The translations under genes were made by a program, and so were the position numbers. A DNA stretch of 50,977 nucleotides from Pseudomonadota bacterium (GTDB lineage Bacteria; Pseudomonadota; Gammaproteobacteria; Steroidobacterales; Woeseiaceae). The stretch lies in contig JACZWL010000020.1 in NCBI GenBank assembly GCA_022572185.1, positions 1-50,977 of the forward strand, read 5' to 3'. Of this stretch, positions 40,680 to 48,889 are shown piece by piece. The notes under the pieces were generated by a model. The model had not been told where the DNA came from and searched no databases. It worked only from the letters and a program-made list of their open reading frames with translations. Positions within the stretch are counted from its first letter, which is position 1; each line of letters begins with the position of its first letter.

Positions 40680-43130
40680 ATGATCGGCAGAATATTACCC
40701 AGATATCTCATTCTAGCGGCGACGCTGACTTTGGTCGTTGTCGGTCTGATGCTGTCTCTGTTCTATGGCCAGTATCAACGGCTGGCGACCGATATCGTTT
40801 CAAGCAGCGTAAAGGAACATGACGCAATACTCGAAGGCAGATTTGAAGGTCGTGCCAGAGCGCAGCTACACAGAATCGCCGATTCCGTAGCGGCCACAGC
40901 GAACCAGGACGACTCAGCTTCGATTTCCCTTTTGCTCGAAAAGGCGACACTCCAGAACGAAAACCTTAGCGGCGTGCGATATGTACGGCGGGACCTGCCC
41001 AACCTGCAGGCAGGTAGCGTACCTGAGCGGGCAGGCGACCTCTCGACGCAATGGACAACTGATAATCTTTACTTGACGTACCCGATTACGATAGACGGCA
41101 ATATTCTTGGTGTGCTGGTCAGTAACTTCACACTCGATGAAGTGCATCGTGAATCGACGAGATTCCGGGATCAATTACTCAGCAAGGGGGATGAACGGCG
41201 TCGGGCGAGCTTTGTCTGGATAGGCGTCGCTACTTTGCTCGTGGTGGCCCTGTGCGGCGTGGTCATCTGGCTTATCGTCGAGAGTCAGTCCGCACGCATC
41301 CGCGCATTGAAAGTGCAGGCGGAGAAACTCAGCGCTGCCGACTTCGGCGAGCCGTTGCAGGTGCTGCACGGTGATGAACTGGGTGATCTTGCCGAAGTAT
41401 TCAACGAAATGCGCGAAAAATTGAAGCGAACGACGATCTCGCGTGATTACGTCGATAACGTGCTTTCGAGTATGAACGAAGCCATTATTGTTACGTCCGC
41501 GGATGGAACTATTAAGAGAATAAACGACGCTACCGCAAGAATGCTCAACTACTCCGAAGAGGATCTGCTGGGCCAACCGCTGGACCTGATCGTAGACAAA
41601 GGCAAAAGCCGCGTACTCGAAGCGGATGTGCCTTCAGGCATCCCCCGGGAAGCCTTCCTGGTGACGAAATCCGGAGAATCCGTGCCAGTTTCATATACTG
41701 CCTCACTCATCAGCGGCGACGGGATCGATTCGGAAGACCGCATAATTGCCGCGCAGAACATCACCGAACGCCGGCGTGCCGAACAGCGGATTCGATATCT
41801 TGCGCGCATCGACGCGCTTACAAAAATACCGAACCGGATGCAATTCCAGCACCTGTTGCAAAGAGCCATCGCACGTACTCGCCGCAGCAAGAAGAAACTT
41901 TGTCTTTTCTACATCGATGTCGATCATTTCAAGGACGTCAACGACACCTTTGGTCATCTTGCCGGTGACACGACTCTTGAAACAGTTGCGGAGCGGCTGA
42001 CCGCAGTGCTCCCCGACCGGTCTGTCATCGGTCGTCTGGCTGGCGACGAATTTGCGGTTATCGTTGACGGCCTTGAAGGTCAGGACCTGGTCAAACCGAA
42101 GCTGGACAAGCTGGCTCAGCGTGTGCTCGACCGCCTTGCAGAACCGTTTTTTGTTCAGGGGCACGAAGTATTCATGACTGCGAGCATGGGCATTGCCTGC
42201 TGTCCCGACGACGCACCAAACGTCATTGACTTGCTTCGCAATGCCGATGCGGCCCTTTATCACGCCAAGAAGGAAGGCGGCAATATTTTCTCCTATTACG
42301 TTCCTGCGATGAACGAGGCCGTTGTCGAGCGCCTGATGACCAAGAGCAAACTCAAGCGAGCGTTCGAACGTGATGAGTTGCTCGTACATTACCAGCCGAA
42401 GTACAACCTGGAGACCGGCGAGGTCTGCGGGGCCGAGGCACTTGTGCGGTGGGAGCTGCCGGAAAGGGGCATTATTTATCCAGCTGACTTCATTCCGATC
42501 GCTGAAGAAACAAACCTGATCGTCGAGATTGGCGAATGGGTTCTCGATCGTGTGTGCGAGGATTTTCGGTACTGGCAACGCTCTATATCGATGCCCGGTC
42601 GCGTGTCAGTAAATCTGTCGCTCAAGCAGCTTCGCCAGCGGAATTTTATTGGTCGCATCAATTCAATTCTTCGTGGCCATCAGGTTTCGCCGACTTCGCT
42701 GGAGCTTGAAATTACCGAGACAACCCTGATGGAAAACCCCACCCGGACAATCAAGTTGTTGGATCAGCTCTATGCATTAGGCCTTCATCTTTCTATCGAT
42801 GATTTCGGTACCGGTTACTCGTCTTTGAGCGCTTTGCAACAGTTTCCGATCAGCACGTTGAAAATTGATCAGTCTTTCGTACGCGACATCGCAACAAATG
42901 CCGACGATGCAACAATCGTCGGCACGATCATCCACATGGGCAGAAGCCTGCAAATGGACGTCGTCGCGGAGGGCGTGGAGACTGAGGAGCAGTTGAATTT
43001 TCTCCAGACGCTCGATTGCACTTACGTGCAGGGCTTACTGTTCGGCGCGCCGATGAGCTCCGATGATTACCTCAGATTACTACTTGCACAGGCCGAGGGA
43101 ACAGATACGCATCGCGCACTCTTTGCCTGA
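40680..43130 (+). CDS. Membrane-bound HAMP-PAS-GGDEF-EAL c-di-GMP protein
   Basis: The 816-residue protein has an N-terminal membrane helix (ILAATLTLVVVGLMLSLFYG), a periplasmic sensor of about 150 residues, a second helix (SFVWIGVATLLVVALCGVVIWLI), HAMP (about 205-250), PAS (about 260-375), GGDEF (about 380-550) and EAL (about 555-810) domains. The GGDEF signature is AGDEF (about 453), a variant often still active. The EAL domain keeps EAL (VRW), the NLS, ELEITET, DDFGTGYSS, LKIDQSFV and VAEGVE motifs, so phosphodiesterase activity is likely. The last motif reads YVQGLLFGAP where QG(Y/F)LF is usual. It reads an envelope or redox cue and adjusts c-di-GMP; the ligand is unknown. Confidence 0.93.
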   Translation: MIGRILPRYLILAATLTLVVVGLMLSLFYGQYQRLATDIVSSSVKEHDAILEGRFEGRARAQLHRIADSVAATANQDDSASISLLLEKATLQNENLSGVRYVRRDLPNLQAGSVPERAGDLSTQWTTDNLYLTYPITIDGNILGVLVSNFTLDEVHRESTRFRDQLLSKGDERRRASFVWIGVATLLVVALCGVVIWLIVESQSARIRALKVQAEKLSAADFGEPLQVLHGDELGDLAEVFNEMREKLKRTTISRDYVDNVLSSMNEAIIVTSADGTIKRINDATARMLNYSEEDLLGQPLDLIVDKGKSRVLEADVPSGIPREAFLVTKSGESVPVSYTASLISGDGIDSEDRIIAAQNITERRRAEQRIRYLARIDALTKIPNRMQFQHLLQRAIARTRRSKKKLCLFYIDVDHFKDVNDTFGHLAGDTTLETVAERLTAVLPDRSVIGRLAGDEFAVIVDGLEGQDLVKPKLDKLAQRVLDRLAEPFFVQGHEVFMTASMGIACCPDDAPNVIDLLRNADAALYHAKKEGGNIFSYYVPAMNEAVVERLMTKSKLKRAFERDELLVHYQPKYNLETGEVCGAEALVRWELPERGIIYPADFIPIAEETNLIVEIGEWVLDRVCEDFRYWQRSISMPGRVSVNLSLKQLRQRNFIGRINSILRGHQVSPTSLELEITETTLMENPTRTIKLLDQLYALGLHLSIDDFGTGYSSLSALQQFPISTLKIDQSFVRDIATNADDATIVGTIIHMGRSLQMDVVAEGVETEEQLNFLQTLDCTYVQGLLFGAPMSSDDYLRLLLAQAEGTDTHRALFA

Positions 43131-43276
43131 ACATCAGTGCTCCTAACACACTGATAGTTCATGGAGTTATTCCGGGACTTCCCTGCTTCGCGGCAACGTG
43201 ATTAAATAACACCACACTTGTTGCGTACAACTTGGCCGCTGATCCAGCACCGACTGTCGAGAGTTAAATCCCTACT

Positions 43277-43636
43277 ATGATGAGATTGATCAAAGCAGGC
43301 TGCACCGTCGCAGTTATTATTTTCGCGCCATTAGCTCTGGCCTGTGACTACCCGAAACGTGTATCGATTCCGAACGGCAGCGTCGCTACAAAAGAGGAAA
43401 TGGTCGCCGGTCAGCGAAGCGTCAAGAAATACATGGTGGATATGGAGGAGTATCTCACCTGTATCGCCGAGCAGGATGAGAAAATACGCGCCGGCATCGA
43501 GGATCCCGACCTGTTAGTGGAGGCGCAGCGCGACGAGATGCTGGTGAAGAAACACAATGCTGCCGTTGAGGAAATGGAGATACTCGCTGCTGATTATAAT
43601 GAAGCGGTGAGAACCTACAAAGCTCGGAAAGACTAG
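43277..43636 (+). CDS. Hypothetical secreted protein
   Basis: The 119-residue protein begins with a signal peptide (IKAGCTVAVIIFAPLALACD) and continues PKRVSIPNGSVATKEEMVAGQRSVKKYMVDMEEYLTCIAEQDEKIRAG in two parts, with two cysteines (C23 and C62) and a long amphipathic, strongly charged helical C-terminus. No domain recognised; this type of small secreted protein is common in gammaproteobacteria. The signal peptide could be lipobox-like (LALAC), so it may be a lipoprotein. Single gene. Confidence 0.75.
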   Translation: MMRLIKAGCTVAVIIFAPLALACDYPKRVSIPNGSVATKEEMVAGQRSVKKYMVDMEEYLTCIAEQDEKIRAGIEDPDLLVEAQRDEMLVKKHNAAVEEMEILAADYNEAVRTYKARKD

Positions 43637-43711
43637 TACTCCGTCAAGGTGATATTGATAGGTTCAGCAAGCACTGAACGCAGTTCCGCCGGTTTCGTGC
43701 CGCCGCCCCGA

Positions 43712-44000
43712 CTCTAGCAGGATCTTGAATAAGCCATGGATCACTGCTGTCCCATAGAAGATTGCATCATTGACTGGATCGCGGTAGTTGCGACGGGTTT
43801 TGACAGGGTGAATCACTACGGACATGAATTGCCAGCCTTCACTCTGAGACACGCCGCAAGTACGTCCATGTAGGCTCGGGGCCCGCATCCCTGCGGGCCA
43901 CGGTCTCAAACTGAAGGCTGGCAACCCATGTCCTTGACCGTCGTACCCGGTTTACGGGACAGCAATGGTCATGGATGACTTTTTCAAGATCCTGCTAGAG
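43712..44000. repeat. Nested inverted-repeat element of about 290 bases
   Basis: Outer arms of 18 bases match exactly (43712-43729 with 43983-44000, starting CTCTAGCAGGATC). Directly inside, 24-27 further bases match imperfectly up to GCTGTCCC/GGGACAGC. Middle arms of 31 bases match in 27 places (43820-43850 with 43903-43933), ending at GAGAC/GTCTC. The centre is a perfect stem GGCCCGCA-TCCC-TGCGGGCC (43880-43899), with the motif GTCCATGTAGGCTCGGGGCC next to it, which resembles a repeat known to me from other marine gammaproteobacteria. It fills most of the 358-base spacer after the hypothetical gene and reaches into the stop codon of the last psp-operon gene; no protein is credible in it. 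Confidence 0.85.
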
Positions 44001-44216
44001 ATCGTCGATTTCCTGCTTCAGATCAAACCGATTCTCGGTGACGATACGTTCAAGCACCCGGATACGTTCCTCCAATACGTCGACTTTCGCCAGCGTGTCT
44101 TCCAATTCCGTGTCGACCTCTGGCTTGCTGTGGCCTCGCTTTATGTAAGTCTGAATGACCTTCGCACACATCACGATTGCGACGATGCAGACGACGAATA
44201 CAAGGTTACTATTCAT
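43995..44216 (-). CDS. Small PspB-like protein, last gene of the psp operon
   Basis: The 73-residue protein has one membrane segment (LVFVVCIVAIVMCAKVIQTYI) followed by a charged helix ending VLEERIRVLERIVTENRF and then DLKQEIDDL. The layout, an N-terminal helix plus coiled-coil tail, mirrors PspB. Its tail shares the pattern L-E-R-x-V-T-x-x-R-F-x-L-x-Q-E with the C-terminus of the PspC-domain protein just upstream (LERYVTSSRFKLDQEF). Start ATG 44216 follows AAGGGA. The gap to the preceding stop (44254) is 37 bases. The stop codon falls in the right arm of the nested repeat. Confidence 0.7.
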   Translation of the reverse strand: MNSNLVFVVCIVAIVMCAKVIQTYIKRGHSKPEVDTELEDTLAKVDVLEERIRVLERIVTENRFDLKQEIDDL

Positions 44217-44253
44217 TTGTGTCCCTTAACATTTTCGCGGCATCTTATATTTA

Positions 44254-44640
44254 TCAGAGGTTTCGAAATTCCTGGTCGAGCTTGAATCGCGACGATGTAA
44301 CGTAACGTTCCAGCCTCGCCAGTCTGCTATCCAGCGACTGAAACCGGCGGCGCACGTCACCCAGTGTCTGCGAGGGCGCTGATCTGACCGCTTTTCTGAA
44401 TTCCGGATCATACTCCGGTTGGCTACTTTCATCCGGTCCCGTGGGAACCAGCAATACCGTGCCGAAATAGATCAACAATGTCATCGGCATGGCCATCAGG
44501 AATGCAATAAAGACCAGTATGCGTGTAACTCTCAAGTTAAATCCGAAGTAGTCGGCAAAACCGGCACATACACCACCCAACATCGCTTTCTCACGGTTGC
44601 GACAAAACCTCCGCCGAGTGATGGAGTCGTATCGACTCAT
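44254..44640 (-). CDS. PspC-domain protein with C-terminal coiled-coil motif
   Basis: The 128-residue membrane protein shows the PspC pattern: a basic N-terminus, then LGGVCAGFADYFGFNLRVTRILVFIAFL in parts (LGGVCAGFADYFGFN, LRVTRILVFIAF), with a second hydrophobic segment (PMTLLIYFGTVLLVPTG). A C-terminal helix (SLDSRLARLERYVTSS then RFKLDQEFRNL) has no equivalent in the shorter PspC before it. Its ATG overlaps the stop of the upstream gene (ATGA). Cytoplasmic-membrane sensor of envelope stress by family analogy. Confidence 0.8.
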   Translation of the reverse strand: MSRYDSITRRRFCRNREKAMLGGVCAGFADYFGFNLRVTRILVFIAFLMAMPMTLLIYFGTVLLVPTGPDESSQPEYDPEFRKAVRSAPSQTLGDVRRRFQSLDSRLARLERYVTSSRFKLDQEFRNL

Positions 44641-44933
44641 GAGCGGCTCCAGTGGTCATATCGTCCGCGGCGCCGCCAGAACTGGTATTCGCTAAATCTT
44701 CCTGAATAGATCAGCGGCTTCTCACGAAACAGAAATATCGCTGCGGCATAAACCAACGCAGTCGCCCATGTGAACAGGCACAGGCAGATCACCGCAATGA
44801 CGCGAACGGTGCCAACGTTGAAGTTTCCGAGTTCCGCTATCCCTGCGCAGACTCCGAAAATCCAGCCGTTTTCCCGATCACGGTACAGGCCCCGTAACAG
44901 ACCATTGTCCAGATTCCAGGTGTCTCTGCTCAT
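44637..44933 (-). CDS. pspC: PspC-domain envelope stress protein
   Basis: The 98-residue protein has the core PspC sequence: GLYRDRENGWIFGVCAGIAELGNFNVGTVRVIAVICLCLF (shown here as GLYRDRENGWIFGVCAGIAE and GTVRVIAVICLCLF) and a second hydrophobic stretch (TWATALVYAAAIFLF). Acts with PspB to recruit PspA during inner-membrane stress. The start is ATG 44933 with GGAGG at eight bases and overlaps the pspB stop (ATGA), rather than the TTG five codons further up. The gene following also carries a PspC domain. Confidence 0.85.
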   Translation of the reverse strand: MSRDTWNLDNGLLRGLYRDRENGWIFGVCAGIAELGNFNVGTVRVIAVICLCLFTWATALVYAAAIFLFREKPLIYSGRFSEYQFWRRRGRYDHWSRS

Positions 44934-45169
44934 TGCTTCTTCCTCCAATCAGGCAGTTCGCCGTCCAGTATGGTCTCCAGAATTTCCAGGCGCTCTTCGA
45001 GTCTCTGTGACAATCGCCAGAGATCCTCGAGCATTTCTTCGTCGCCACCTGAGATCTCGCGAGACTGCTTCCACTTCGTAATGAAATACAAAACGATAAA
45101 CAGGGGGGCGGGAATTGCGATAAATATGATTACCGCAATGGTTATTAATTCGCCCAATGTCCCACCCAA
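44930..45169 (-). CDS. pspB: Phage shock protein B
   Basis: The 79-residue inner-membrane protein has one N-terminal helix (LITIAVIIFIAIPAPLFIVLYFI shortened here to LITIAVIIFIAIPAPLF) and a cytoplasmic coiled coil ending LEERLEILETILDGELPDW, the typical PspB C-terminus. With PspC it relays membrane stress to PspA. The start at TTG 45169 abuts the pspA stop; a TTG four codons later is possible. It overlaps pspC by four bases. Confidence 0.85.
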   Translation of the reverse strand: MGGTLGELITIAVIIFIAIPAPLFIVLYFITKWKQSREISGGDEEMLEDLWRLSQRLEERLEILETILDGELPDWRKKQ

Positions 45170-45856
45170 CTACTTGGCCTCGGCTGCAGTGCCGCCCTTG
45201 CCCGACACCCGCTGCTTCAGATCATTAAGTTCCTTTTCAACGGATTCCTCTGCCGCCAGACCCGCGAATTCGTGCGCGAGGTCCTTGGGGAGGCCAAGAT
45301 CGTACGCTTCAATCCTTCCCTCTACGTCATCAATACGTCGCTCGTACTGTTCAAAACGAACCAGGGCGTCATCGATCTTGTAGTCATAGATCTTTCTTCT
45401 GGCGGCAAGCCGACTGTTCGCGGTCTTGTGCCTGGCGAGCAATGACTTTTGCCTTACCTTGGCATCCTGCAGCTTGTTCTCGAGCCGCGCGATATCGTCG
45501 TTGAGTTTTGCGAGGCCCTCGTCGACGATCAGGTAATCAGACTTGATGATGTCCGCTGTAGCGGAAGCTCGGGATTTCTCGACCAGCGCCGCTTTCGCGA
45601 GGTCTTCGCGTCCCTTTCGCAGAGCGAGCTCAGCCTTCGCGTCCCAGCCCTGCTGCTCGGACTCCAGTGTTTCCAGCCTGCGGTTCAGGTCTTTTTTGTC
45701 CGCGATCGAACGTGCCGCCGCCGAACGCACTTCGACAAGGGTGTCTTCCATTTCCTGAATCATGAGCCGGACGATCTTCTCCGGATCCTCTGCCTTATCG
45801 AGTATCGCGTTGATATTCGAGTTCACGATGTCGCTGAATCTCGTGAAAATTCCCAT
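45170..45856 (-). CDS. pspA: Phage shock protein A
   Basis: The 228-residue protein of the ESCRT-III-like PspA/Vipp1 family is coiled coil throughout, with the family start GIFTRFSDIVNSNINAILDKAEDPEKIVRLMIQEMED (segment GIFTRFSDIVNSNINAILDK). It binds PspF to repress it and coats the inner membrane under stress. AGAGGA lies eight bases before the ATG. It is the first gene of the minus-strand operon and has a sigma-54 promoter about 45 bases upstream. Confidence 0.95.
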   Translation of the reverse strand: MGIFTRFSDIVNSNINAILDKAEDPEKIVRLMIQEMEDTLVEVRSAAARSIADKKDLNRRLETLESEQQGWDAKAELALRKGREDLAKAALVEKSRASATADIIKSDYLIVDEGLAKLNDDIARLENKLQDAKVRQKSLLARHKTANSRLAARRKIYDYKIDDALVRFEQYERRIDDVEGRIEAYDLGLPKDLAHEFAGLAAEESVEKELNDLKQRVSGKGGTAAEAK

Positions 45857-45897
45857 GAATCTGTCCTCTCAAGTAAAAAAAGTACACTATAGATTAA

Positions 45898-45913
45898 TGC
45901 AGAAAGTGTGCCA
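45898..45913 (-). promoter_or_regulatory. Sigma-54 promoter of the psp operon
   Basis: On the minus strand TGGCACACTTTCTGCA matches TGGCAC-N5-(T/C)TGC(A/T): GG at -24 and GC at -12 with correct spacing. It is about 42 bases before the pspA start codon, matching sigma-54 control of psp operons. Confidence 0.8.
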
Positions 45914-45989
45914 ATCCTGTCTGTCTCTCTTAAGGCTTTAATTTATAAAGTAAAAACGCCCGATTCCTGGCTCAGATGGGCGCCACGGG

Positions 45990-46006
45990 TTAGTGTAATA
46001 TACTAA
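45990..46006. promoter_or_regulatory. Candidate PspF upstream activating site
   Basis: TTAGTGTAATATACTAA is a 17-base palindrome with one mismatch, about 100-110 bases upstream of the expected pspA transcription start and 40 bases before pspF. From memory it resembles the TAGTGTAA-type half-sites bound by PspF. It would serve both pspA activation and pspF autocontrol. Confidence 0.5.
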
Positions 46007-46045
46007 TTAGTCGCTATTTATGCTCTTGTTTGGTTAAATCAGCTA

Positions 46046-47077
46046 ATGAGTGACAACCGTACGGTACAGCCCATCATCGGCGAGGCGCCGCCATTCCTGG
46101 CGATGTTGGAGCACGTGTCCCGTGCCGCCCCGCTCAGTAAACCTGTACTCGTCGTGGGCGAGCGCGGTACTGGCAAGGAGCTCATCGCTTCCCGCCTGCA
46201 TTTTCTCTCCAAGCGCTGGGAACAACCGCTGATCAAGGTGAATTGCGCAGCACTGACCGAGTCGATCCTGGAGTCGGAGTTGTTTGGTCATGAAGCAGGG
46301 GCATTTACCGGCGCCGTCAAGGCGCACGTCGGCCACTTCGAACGGGCCGATGGCGGCACCCTGGTGCTCGACGAGCTTTCGACCCTGACTTTTCGAATGC
46401 AGGAGAAGATTCTGCGAGTTATCGAATACGGTGAACTGCAGCGGGTCGGTGGCAGCGATACCCTGACGGTCGATGTGCGCATCGTCGGCTCCACAAACTC
46501 CGATCTCCAGGCGCTGGCTGCTGCAGGGAAGTTTCGGGTGGATCTTCTCGATCGGCTGGCCTTCGACGTTATTACGCTTCCACCGCTGCGCGAGCGACTC
46601 GAGGACGTATTGCCGCTTGCATATGCATTTGCACTGAACATGGTCAGTGAACTCGGGCGACCGCTTTTCCCTGGCTTCGGTGCTCGTGCTGCCTCAGCCT
46701 TGTTACGGCACGACTGGCCGGGAAACGTGCGCGAGCTGAAGAATGCCGTCGAACGCTCCATATACCGCAGCGAAGATGCGGATAAGCAAATCAGCAAGAT
46801 CGCGTTTGATCCGTTTGATTCACCCTTCCGTCTCCGTGAGGGCAATCAGGATGATGGGGAAGAAAAGAAGGCGCCGCGAAGACGCCGGGCACCCTTATTT
46901 CCGATCGATCTGAAGGCGCGGGTTAAGGAAACTGAAATGGAACTACTGCGGGCCGGACTGGAGAAAGCACGGTTCAACCAGAAAGTTGCGGCGGAGCTGC
47001 TTGGACTCAGTTATCACCAGCTACGTGGCAAGATGAAGAAACATGGTCTTGACCGCCGAACGGTTCCGAGCGCCTGA
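46046..47077 (+). CDS. pspF: Sigma-54-dependent activator PspF
   Basis: The 343-residue bacterial enhancer-binding protein has no N-terminal regulatory domain. The AAA+ domain has Walker A GERGTGKE (38-45), sigma-54-contacting GAFTGA (85-90), Walker B GGTLVLDE (103-110), the R-finger region, and RHDWPGNVRELKNAVERS. The C-terminus is a Fis-type helix-turn-helix (KVAAELLGLSYHQLRGKMKK). It activates pspA and is held inactive by PspA. Divergent from pspA over 189 bases that hold the sigma-54 promoter and the palindrome. Confidence 0.93.
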   Translation: MSDNRTVQPIIGEAPPFLAMLEHVSRAAPLSKPVLVVGERGTGKELIASRLHFLSKRWEQPLIKVNCAALTESILESELFGHEAGAFTGAVKAHVGHFERADGGTLVLDELSTLTFRMQEKILRVIEYGELQRVGGSDTLTVDVRIVGSTNSDLQALAAAGKFRVDLLDRLAFDVITLPPLRERLEDVLPLAYAFALNMVSELGRPLFPGFGARAASALLRHDWPGNVRELKNAVERSIYRSEDADKQISKIAFDPFDSPFRLREGNQDDGEEKKAPRRRRAPLFPIDLKARVKETEMELLRAGLEKARFNQKVAAELLGLSYHQLRGKMKKHGLDRRTVPSA

Positions 47078-47111
47078 AAACGAATCGCCAGCAGCGCAGG
47101 CGAACCGACAA

Positions 47112-48035
47112 TCAGCTGTCGTCCCTGTAGCGCCGAACATATATAGCGGCAGTGGTGAAAAGCGCACAAACTACGAGCCCCAACCACAGCGCGGGGCTGC
47201 TAAAGAACCGCCCCAGATCCAGTAATGACAACAGGCTCACGGAAGCGTCGCCGACCATCTTGAAATGCTCGCCTTCCTGGAATAACAGCTCCAGGTTATC
47301 GAGCCCCCGGAAGAGAGGCATTTTGACGGACCGCACAAAAAAGGCTTCAGCAAAAACAGTGGTGTCAAAAACAATCCTTTCCAGCAACGGCAGAATCGCA
47401 ATGGGTAGAGCTGCGATCAGGAATGGCGAGCGCTTGGCAAACCCGGATACAAACAGAGACCATCCGACAAAGGGTGATAGCCACAGCGACAATGCCAGCA
47501 GGAAGACCAGTGTCGCTGTCCAGTTATCGATAAAGGGCGCGGCTGTCCAGAGCAGATGCCAGGTGTTGGCGCCTCGAGCGCCAAGCCAGACGCTCGTTGC
47601 CATGAGCACGACCAGATGCGTTAGTACGATAAACACGAACGTAATAAGCGGAATGACCAGCAGTGCCGTTAGCAGTTTTGACAATACGGTTTCGAAGTCG
47701 GTTGAAGGAATGGATCGCCAAAAGAGAATGCTTCGATCCTTGCGCTCTGCATAAAGCGCGTCAAGGGAGTAGAAAATGGTCAGTATCCACATCGCAAACA
47801 CAAATGTGCTGGACAAGCTGATCATCAGCACGGTGATCGCGGCCGATCTTGCATTTTCCCCGAGATTCGTGGCACCAAGGATCCCGATGTCCACCGCGTG
47901 ATCAAAAGCGGACACGGCGACCTGGCCGGTGACAGATGCCAGGGACACCAGCAGGGCAATGACGAGTGGCATGACGTAAATTGCCCGGTGCTCCCAGAGC
48001 TCGCGCCTGATCAACGCAATCTGACCTTCAATCAT
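47112..48035 (-). CDS. ABC transporter permease (ABC-2 type)
   Basis: The 307-residue inner-membrane protein has six or more hydrophobic segments, for example IYVMPLVIALLVSLASV, SSTFVFAMWILTIFYSL, LLTALLVIPLITFVFIVL, TATLVFLLALSLWLSPFV, LIAALPIAILPLL and PALWLGLVVCALFTTAAIYV. The YSLDALYAERKDRSILFWRSIP element is characteristic of permeases coupled to YtrA-type operons. Forms the channel for the ATPase encoded just upstream; the substrate is unknown. Overlaps the ATPase gene by four bases (ATGA). Confidence 0.85.
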   Translation of the reverse strand: MIEGQIALIRRELWEHRAIYVMPLVIALLVSLASVTGQVAVSAFDHAVDIGILGATNLGENARSAAITVLMISLSSTFVFAMWILTIFYSLDALYAERKDRSILFWRSIPSTDFETVLSKLLTALLVIPLITFVFIVLTHLVVLMATSVWLGARGANTWHLLWTAAPFIDNWTATLVFLLALSLWLSPFVGWSLFVSGFAKRSPFLIAALPIAILPLLERIVFDTTVFAEAFFVRSVKMPLFRGLDNLELLFQEGEHFKMVGDASVSLLSLLDLGRFFSSPALWLGLVVCALFTTAAIYVRRYRDDS

Positions 48036-48889
48036 GCTGCCGCTCCTTTGATCTTGGCTACGAAGAGATCGGCAACGCCCGGAGTACGAACTTCGCCCAT
48101 ACCCTGCAATCGATCACGGCTGACCCCTTCGAACATCAGGACTTTCTTGCCAAATACCTCTCGCTCATAAATTGGCTTGAGCCGCCGCGCCTCCTCGGCG
48201 TTCTCAGTAGACGCCATGAGTTCTACATAGCGCTCAGGCAGGTCTTCCATACTCGCATCCAGGACAATTTTTCCGTCGTTGATGAACATGATGTCGGTTA
48301 GCAGATTCTCGATCTCCTCGACCTGGTGTGTGGTGATGAGAATCGTGCGTTCGCCGTCGAAATAATCATTCAGCAGGTTGCCGTAAAACTCTTTTCTGGA
48401 AATGATATCGAGCCCGAGTGTCGGTTCGTCCAACACGAGAAGTTTCGCGTCGATGGCGGTAATGATAGAAAGGTGAAACTGTGTGACCATCCCTTTGGAC
48501 AGTTCGCGTACCTTGGCATCAGGTCGAACCTTCGTCTGGCTCAGCAGCTCTTCGGCGCGGCTTCGTGAAAAGCGTGGATGCACTGCTTCGATGAAATCCA
48601 GGAGTTGCGTTACCCGAATCCATCTGGGCAGAACGGCAACGTCCGCAATAAAGCAAATGTTCTGCATCAGCTCTTTTCGCTGCCGGAACGGGTCCAGGCC
48701 AAGCACCGACAGGCTGCCCCGGCAATCGGTCAGACCCAGCACGGCCTTGAGCAAGGTAGTCTTGCCGGCACCATTCGGGCCGATCAGACCGGTGATCTTG
48801 CCTTTTTCGATGTCGAAGCTGACGTCGTCTATCGCCCTGATGCTGCCATAAGACTTGGAGACGTTGCGGGCGCTGACCACGCTAGTCAT
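48032..48889 (-). CDS. ABC transporter ATP-binding protein
   Basis: The 285-residue ATPase has Walker A GPNGAGKTT, signature LSKGM (family variant of LSGGQ), Walker B LLVLDEPTLGLD, and the H-loop in ITTHQVEEIE. The C-terminal extension of about 70 residues after the ATPase core is usual for YtrB-like proteins. I chose ATG 48889, which overlaps the GntR stop (ATGA); the frame is open further to 48985. Operon GntR-ATPase-permease. Confidence 0.9.
   Translation of the reverse strand: MTSVVSARNVSKSYGSIRAIDDVSFDIEKGKITGLIGPNGAGKTTLLKAVLGLTDCRGSLSVLGLDPFRQRKELMQNICFIADVAVLPRWIRVTQLLDFIEAVHPRFSRSRAEELLSQTKVRPDAKVRELSKGMVTQFHLSIITAIDAKLLVLDEPTLGLDIISRKEFYGNLLNDYFDGERTILITTHQVEEIENLLTDIMFINDGKIVLDASMEDLPERYVELMASTENAEEARRLKPIYEREVFGKKVLMFEGVSRDRLQGMGEVRTPGVADLFVAKIKGAAA

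Noticed and set aside
43664-43924. 86-codon minus-strand frame in the spacer after the hypothetical gene at 43277
   Set aside because: It lies almost wholly inside the nested inverted repeat, has no ribosome site and a translation without recognisable features.
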